The notes under the pieces were generated by a model that was not told the origin of the DNA, did not search any database, and saw nothing but the letters and a program-made list of their open reading frames with translations. From Thamnidium elegans (lineage: Eukaryota; Mucoromycota; Mucoromycetes; Mucorales; Mucoraceae), in contig JAIXMG010000017.1 of NCBI GenBank assembly GCA_025201345.1, positions 124,001-188,000 of the forward strand: 64,000 nucleotides of DNA, in the 5' to 3' direction. Of the stretch, positions 58,795-64,000 are shown piece by piece; the first letter of the stretch is position 1, and each line of letters opens with the position of its first letter. Made by a program: the position numbers and the translations under genes.

Positions 58795-59216
58795 GGTGAA
58801 GTAGGAGAAATAACATCATCCGTTCTTAATTGAAAAACGGATTTCTCCATATCTCGTGCAATTGATTTAGCGTCCAGCGCTGTAAGTGACTTATGAATGG
58901 AGGGGGAAGTAACGGGTGAAGTAGGACGTTGAGGTGGTTGTGAGATAGAGCGGTCTAGGCTGGAGGAAGAGCCGTGTTGTGAACGAACACTGTGTCGCTT
59001 TGTTTGACTGCCTCCTCCACTAGGTGGTGTTCGCATAGTTAAGGTGGTTGCGGATAAGGAACGAGTTGGGTTAGGTGAGGTAGATGACGGAGGTGGTGGC
59101 GGTAAAGGTTTATCTATATTGCCGCTTAGTTCCATACACATGGACAAAGAAGAAGAAGACGTTGAATCAGGCGACATGGTATGTGGGTCTTCTGTAAAAT
59201 AATTAGGTGATGACAT
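57853..59216 (-). CDS. HbrB/Bit61-like TORC2 subunit
   Basis: Exons 59216-58172 and 58112-57853 give 434 residues. The conserved C-terminal domain starts at about GDAWQTLCVRVLPLFNGEGV and includes AIEDLNELLRRCLSD, WSFFFTYALPYFEAVFLPLR and ALRSFRDNVILLQTK. This is the HbrB domain found in PRR5/PROTOR and Bit61, which bind the TOR complex 2. The N-terminal 200 residues are Ser/Pro-rich with an Asn-11 run from ATT repeats (58760-58792). TORC2 controls actin, sphingolipids and polarity through AGC kinases. No catalytic motif, as expected for an accessory subunit. Confidence 0.83.
58760..58792. repeat. ATT trinucleotide repeat coding for Asn run
   Basis: Eleven pure ATT units (AAT on the coding strand) in the Ser/Pro-rich part of the HbrB gene; in frame and probably length-variable. 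Confidence 0.85.
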
Positions 59217-59294
59217 TACAAAGATGATGAAGGAACGATAAAAAATAATAATAAAGAAACGACGTGACTCTTTTATTTACGATTGCATTGATGG

Positions 59295-59325
<31 letters not shown>

Positions 59326-59350
59326 GCGTGGTCTTTTTTTTTTTTTTTTT

Positions 59351-59936
59351 TTACATGTCCGAATTTTCAATTGTAGAAGTAGAAGGCATTTTCTCCTTAC
59401 GTCTACTACTTATTTCCTCCTCACTATCATCCACTTCTTCTACTATTGTAGTAGTACGACTAGGTACATTATCAGAAGAAGATGTAGTAGGTTCTTCCGT
59501 TGTCTCAGTTGGTGCTGGCATCGTAACATGAATTACACTTAATACCTGAGTTAAAGTTTGCATAGATTGAAATATTTGATTTTGTACGGTCTCCAGCACT
59601 TTTAGTCTTTGTTCAATTGCATCTCTGGTAACTGTCGATAGAACATTTAAGTCAGCTTGTGATAACTCGGCAGGTAGCTCTGTTACATGTGGTAAACCTG
59701 TTGACCCGCCTAAAGGAACTAATGGAATTAAACCAGGTATCAAACTCGGTTGGTTAGACGGTGTAAGGATATTAAAAGATTGTTGTATCGAAGGGTTGGG
59801 ATATACAGGTGGTTGCTGTTGTGCTTGCGGTTGGTAATTACGATGGTGTTGTTGATGTTGGTATGGTGGTGGCTGTTGATGCTGTTGCTGTTGCTGCTGC
59901 TGATGTTGCTGCTGTTGTTGTTGCTGCAGCTGTTGT

Positions 59937-59968
<32 letters not shown>

Positions 59969-61501
59969 TTCATTAGGCTGCTGCTGTTGTTGCTGTTGGT
60001 TTGCCATTGGTGTAGTTGAACGGTTATTATCTATTTTTTTTTTTTAGGTCAGTACATACAACTACTTACTTACTTTTTTTTTTATATGTGTATGTATACT
60101 TACTATCCACTAACACCGAGCGACGACAGGTAGGACAAGTCTGTTGTCTTTCAAGCCAACTACGTAAACAATGAAAATGAAAGATATGACCACAAGGAAG
60201 TTTCTTTGGTTGATCTAAATTCTGATCAGATTCGTTTCTGTAGGCAGCAGCTTCTGGATTTTCATCATCCTGAGACGCATCTACAACTTGCATTTCTTCT
60301 CTGCAGATGATACAAGTACTATCACTTGAACCCGTTAAATCTTCAGCAGTTGCATTAGGATAAAGTTCGTTCATATTGCGAGTGGCACGACGGTAACGGT
60401 ATAAATCTCTGCATTTTTGAACAAAGGATCTAAATGTAACATAAACGTCTCTGATAATATGAAGTGGTAATTGATAGTTGAAACAAATGTATAAAAAGAA
60501 GATCAAATACGTCACTAGCTTGAAAAAATCTATAATTATAATTTTAATATCTTTTTTTTTTTTTACTTAGTTTTTATTTACCTGTTACAAGATCCAAATA
60601 GAACACATACATTGACTTTCCTTCCCAAGTCTGTTCACTTCGCATATCAATTACATTAAGCATATATTTACCAATAATAGATAGAATAGAACAAATCAAA
60701 ATAGTATACTATAATATCGATAAATAACCTTTTCCCTTTCTTTTGCAAGTATTAAAAACTTTACCTCAAAACCAAACATAATCATCATATTAGGGCCTTT
60801 TGTGAGTGTAACGTGAATAGCATGATTGGCTAAAAGCGAATCAATGATTAAAAGCAGAGCCAATAAGTTGACAATACGTATATGAAAAGTATAGCGATTC
60901 GTAGGCGATTGTTCCATCTAATCGTAATAAATAAAAGAGTTAAGACTAAAAAATACACAGACAAGAAAAGGGAAGAAAAAAAAAGGACATTACATATTCA
61001 ACGCGATCTTGACATAACCAATGGAATATTTTCAGAAATAATAAGGTGGTAAATACAACAATAAACTGCAAATCGAATTCTTCTCGAAAGATGGTCATTG
61101 CAAGACATGTTTCTGTTACTGCGTACCAAGACCTTTCGTATAAATGCTAATTGGAAGGGAGATTTTTTTTTTTTTTATTGAGTAACTTCTCTTTAGATAT
61201 ATTTATATATTGGCGAGAAACTTACTTCAACTTCAATAGCTCTTAATCTACCAAAAAATATTGTTTGTAAAGCTTTACCAAATAAGACCGAAATTATTAA
61301 GCCCATATTCAATAGAATCTAAAAGTACATGAGTTTAACTTTTTTTTTCTTCTTTTAAGTGTAAAATCTTACCATCATACAAGCACTTGATTTTGAAAGA
61401 TAAATACATGCAGCATAAAAGTTTGAACGTTGATGCATGGCAGATAGTACAACACCTATAGCCAGTATAGAGGAGACACAACCATATAGTACCAGTCTCA
61501 T
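59351..61501 (-). CDS. hrd1: HRD1/synoviolin-type ER ubiquitin ligase
   Basis: Multi-exon gene (about seven exons) of roughly 590 residues. It starts MRLVLYGCVSSILAIGVVLS, then passes five to six hydrophobic segments, each in its own exon, including FFGRLRAIEVEHLYERSWYA and HWLCQDRVEYMEQSPTNRYT, both characteristic of Hrd1. The RING-H2 domain is CIICREEM...CGHIFHFHCLRSWLERQ-QTCPTCR (exon about 60529-60102). A long Gln-rich exon (59351-60035) closes the gene with a Ser/Thr- and acid-rich end. HRD1 ubiquitinates misfolded ER proteins for ERAD. The Gln tract is encoded by mixed CAA/CAG. Head-to-head with the channel gene. Confidence 0.92.
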
Positions 61502-61897
61502 ACTAGTAATATATTTATATAAATAAGATAACAAAGAAGAAAAAGGAAAATATGCTTTGAGCGGTGTTCAATTACGCTTTAAAAAAAAATCAAAAAATCC
61601 TGATTGAATTAACAACTTTTTTTTTTTGACACGTAAAAAAATAGAACAAGATGATAATTAAAATATACTTACAGCTTATAGAACACACTATAACATGTTA
61701 TCCTGTTAAAGGTTAAGCTGTTATCATTCTAAAAAGTAGTTGAAGTGGTGTTGTACAAGTATTTATTAAGAGTCACACTGCCTCGCTGCCTTTTTCTATA
61801 TCTTTTTTTTTGTTTTTTTTTTGTTTTTGTTTATTTTTCCTTTTTCTTTTCTTTTTTTTTTTTAAAAAAAAAAACGCTCTTTTTTTTAAGAAAAAGC
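61502..61897. promoter_or_regulatory. Shared promoter region of HRD1 and the calcium channel
   Basis: Head-to-head intergenic stretch of about 400 bp with T9-11 and A11 runs near the channel start. No clear TATA box is assigned; joint regulation is an inference. Confidence 0.4.
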
Positions 61898-62673
61898 ATG
61901 CCAGATTCAGATGGGATGTCAAATAGTAAAACAAGAAAGCGACCAGAACTATCGCCAACAGTTATTCCGCAGATAGTATTAACAGACCCAACGTCTGTAA
62001 GTTCGAATATAGAGCCTGTACGTCAAACGATAACGCCTTTACCTTTAACCAAAGATTTATTGCAACGTAAGAATAAGCTTGACAAGTTACTAGATCAAAA
62101 AGAAAGGCGTCAACATCAAGATTATTTTACAAGTAAGCCTGTTACGGCCGGATTAGGTATTTCAACACCTAATGATCGATTATCCGGCGGCGGCGGCAGT
62201 GGTCTACGTTCACGACGCACAAGCTCATCCCGAATTTCTAATTCAAACCGAAGCGAACCCGAAAAATCTCGACAGCATAGTGAATGGAGTTATGAATTAG
62301 ATTTAGTAAAGTCTAGTATATCTGGTTCATCATCAAAGGATATTCATAGAAAGAAATCAACTACTTCTGTTAGTGGATCATCTAATCGTAATAGTGTCTC
62401 CATGAGAGCTTACAGTGCTAATCATAGATATATGGATAAAAATACGACAGATAAATTTAATCAAGCTTTTACTAGACCAGATCAACACCTGTTACAACAG
62501 GAAAATCACACTAAATACGATATAATTTATCAAGCGGTAAAAAGAGTTGTCAATTCTCGTGGACCGGAATCAAAAGAGATTAGGAAATTAGAGCATTTTG
62601 ATTTTACTAGACAACAAGAAAATAGTTGTATTGAAGAACCAATTGAATCTTTAAAGCATTCACAGTCTTTAGG

Positions 62674-62707
<34 letters not shown>

Positions 62708-64000
62708 ACGACACCAAATAATAGATATAGTAATAGGTTTTCATGGTTATCGATGAATACAGCAAGTATATATGATGAAAAATCACTTGATTATGACGAT
62801 TCTATACTAGACAAAAAATTATCCATGATTGAACCTATACCACCCCCACCACCTATATTACCACTATCTGCTACCACCATCACCAGTAGTTCATCAATTA
62901 TAGCACCAAACCCATTACAGGGTAACTCGCTTTATTTATTTTCACCCGATAACCGGTTTCGTATCTTAGTTTGGAAGTTTATCCGAAAAAGGTAAATACA
63001 TTTAAATTTAGTCAATTTATATAATATATTTTTTTCTTTAATCATATTAAAAACCAAGTTTCAAGACATGTCGAAACTTTTTTATTTTTTTTAATGATAA
63101 TTCATTGGTTTATATTAGCTTGTGTACCAATTATATCCAATGAACAAAAGTCTAGTTTTAGTGGACAATGGACTCATTATCCTATAATAGTCATCCAAAG
63201 CATGTATACGATCGAAATAGGATGCAAGATCATTGCATATGGATTGGTACTACCAAACGACAAAGCATATCATAGAGCCTATCTAAACAGTTTTGGTAAT
63301 GTGCTAGATACTGTTTCGGTTGTTTCATATTGGATAGACTTTGTTTTGATGATGTTTAATTACCCTTACATGTCTTTATTTAAAGCGCTGGGAGCTTTAA
63401 GACCTTTACGTTTATTATCTATTTTACCTGGTACGGCTGTCATCTTAAAGTCATTAGAAACAAGTTGGGATATATTATTGGCTGTATCCGGTTTAATCTT
63501 GTTTTTCTTACTCTTGTTTGCTCTTATTGGCTTAATCTCGTTTCAAGGCGTATTTTCTAGAAGATGTTATTATACTGCATCTGATAATACACGTAAAATA
63601 TATATATATATATATTTGTTTGTTTATATAATTATCAAACACTAATCTCAATTTTCTAGTGCAATTGGTAGAACCTGCAAAGTATTGTTCAGGGTATATG
63701 AATGGATCGACTATCACGGGTGCTTATAATACTGTAACAGGCGAAACAATTTACCCTGGATACCAAGGTTATATATGTACTCAAGATCAAATATGTATGG
63801 AAAATAGTGTAAATAACCCACAACATGGTTTTGTAAATTATGATAATATCTTTTTTTCCTTCCTGAGTGTTTATACATTCGTATCGTTGGAACTTTGGAC
63901 CGACTTAATGTATCAAACACAAGATGCGGATTCTTCTGTAGCGGCACTATATTATTGTTTGGGTGTTTATATTATTGCATTCGTATTAACGTTTCTATTG
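61898..64000 (+). CDS. cch1: Cch1-type voltage-gated calcium channel, 3' part outside window
   Basis: Plasma-membrane calcium channel, normally with Mid1 as partner. Exons seen: 61898-62991, 63066-63592 and 63660 to the window edge. The ATG at 61898 follows poly-T/A DNA; an upstream in-frame ATG would add only low complexity. Residues 1-365 form a soluble Ser/Arg/Gln-rich N-terminus with a Gln-11 run (62679-62708). FSPDNRFRILVWKFI begins the first ion-transport domain: S1 LFFLMIIHWFILACVPI, S2-S3 IEIGCKIIAYGLVL and TVSVVSYWIDFVLM, S4 ALGALRPLRLLSILPG with regularly spaced basic residues, and S5 LILFFLLLFALIGLISFQG. The pore region near TFVSLELWTDLMYQTQDAD includes the selectivity position, where Glu is visible. 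More repeats must lie to the right. Confidence 0.9.

Noticed and set aside
59750..60019. Leucine-rich plus frame
   Set aside because: Antisense of the Gln-rich HRD1 exon; the CAG/CAA repeat reads as Leu on the other strand.
1..64000. CRISPR arrays, operons, prophage or biosynthetic gene cluster
   Set aside because: Eukaryotic intron-rich genes of unrelated function; no spaced direct repeats and no tailoring-enzyme cluster.

Overview
The window looks like nuclear DNA from a fungus, most probably an early-diverging one of the Mucorales type (Mucoromycota). The order is an inference from gene style; no rRNA or barcode locus is present. Support comes from the gene set: chitin deacetylase, RGS/Rax1-like membrane protein, fungal-type GATA factor, Cch1-type calcium channel, Ime2-like kinase and a TORC2 HbrB subunit. 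Genes have several short introns (about 50-110 nt), mostly GT-AG, and sit in very AT-rich DNA full of A and T homopolymers. Nothing suggests a prokaryote, organelle or plasmid.

Layout, left to right. 1-1285: 3' part of a Mex67/NXF1 mRNA-export factor (+). 1286-3611: empty AT-rich spacer. 3612-9594: MIR-domain protein (+), then on minus a short Osh6/7-like oxysterol-binding protein, a coiled-coil protein and an Ime2/MAK-type kinase. 9595-11293: spacer. 11294-11375: tRNA-Ser(GCT), followed 97 bp later by a complete Ty3/gypsy LTR retrotransposon (11473-16969, minus) with apparently identical 141-bp LTRs. 17979-25836: COQ2 (+), then on minus a ricin-lectin/Pro-rich protein, a glycine-rich secreted protein and a mitochondrial RMND1/DUF155 protein. 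25837-34137: Rax1-like RGS membrane protein (+), LRR GPI-type protein (-), aromatic aminotransferase (+), chitin deacetylase-like protein (+). 34494-43765: MIC19 (+), PheRS alpha (-), M19 dipeptidase (-), long-chain acyl-CoA synthetase (-), a small unknown gene (+) and an acidic low-complexity protein (-). 44422-46676: GH3 beta-glucosidase pseudogene (-). 47700-54090: reticulon (+), possible 2H-phosphoesterase-like protein (+), SmF (-), RWDD2-like protein (-), VPS33 (+). 54191-64000: two-finger GATA factor (+), ELMO-domain protein (-), HbrB/Bit61 TORC2 subunit (-), HRD1 ubiquitin ligase (-) and the start of a CCH1-type calcium channel (+), cut by the window edge.

These are housekeeping and secretory-pathway genes rather than one operon-like system. 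Shared themes are membrane traffic and lipids (ORP, VPS33, reticulon, acyl-CoA synthetase, HRD1), mitochondria (COQ2, RMND1, MIC19), the cell surface (chitin deacetylase, LRR protein, Gly-rich protein) and signalling (RGS, Ime2-like kinase, GATA, HbrB, CCH1). Head-to-head pairs with short shared promoters are acyl-CoA synthetase/unknown gene (about 220 bp), RWDD2/VPS33 (167 bp) and HRD1/CCH1 (about 400 bp). The most noteworthy observations are the intact retrotransposon just downstream of the tRNA gene, the GH3 pseudogene whose nonsense codons mostly look like C:G-to-T:A changes, the MopE-like Asp-rich motif in the chitin deacetylase, the duplicated GATA-finger exons and the one-exon-per-LRR gene.
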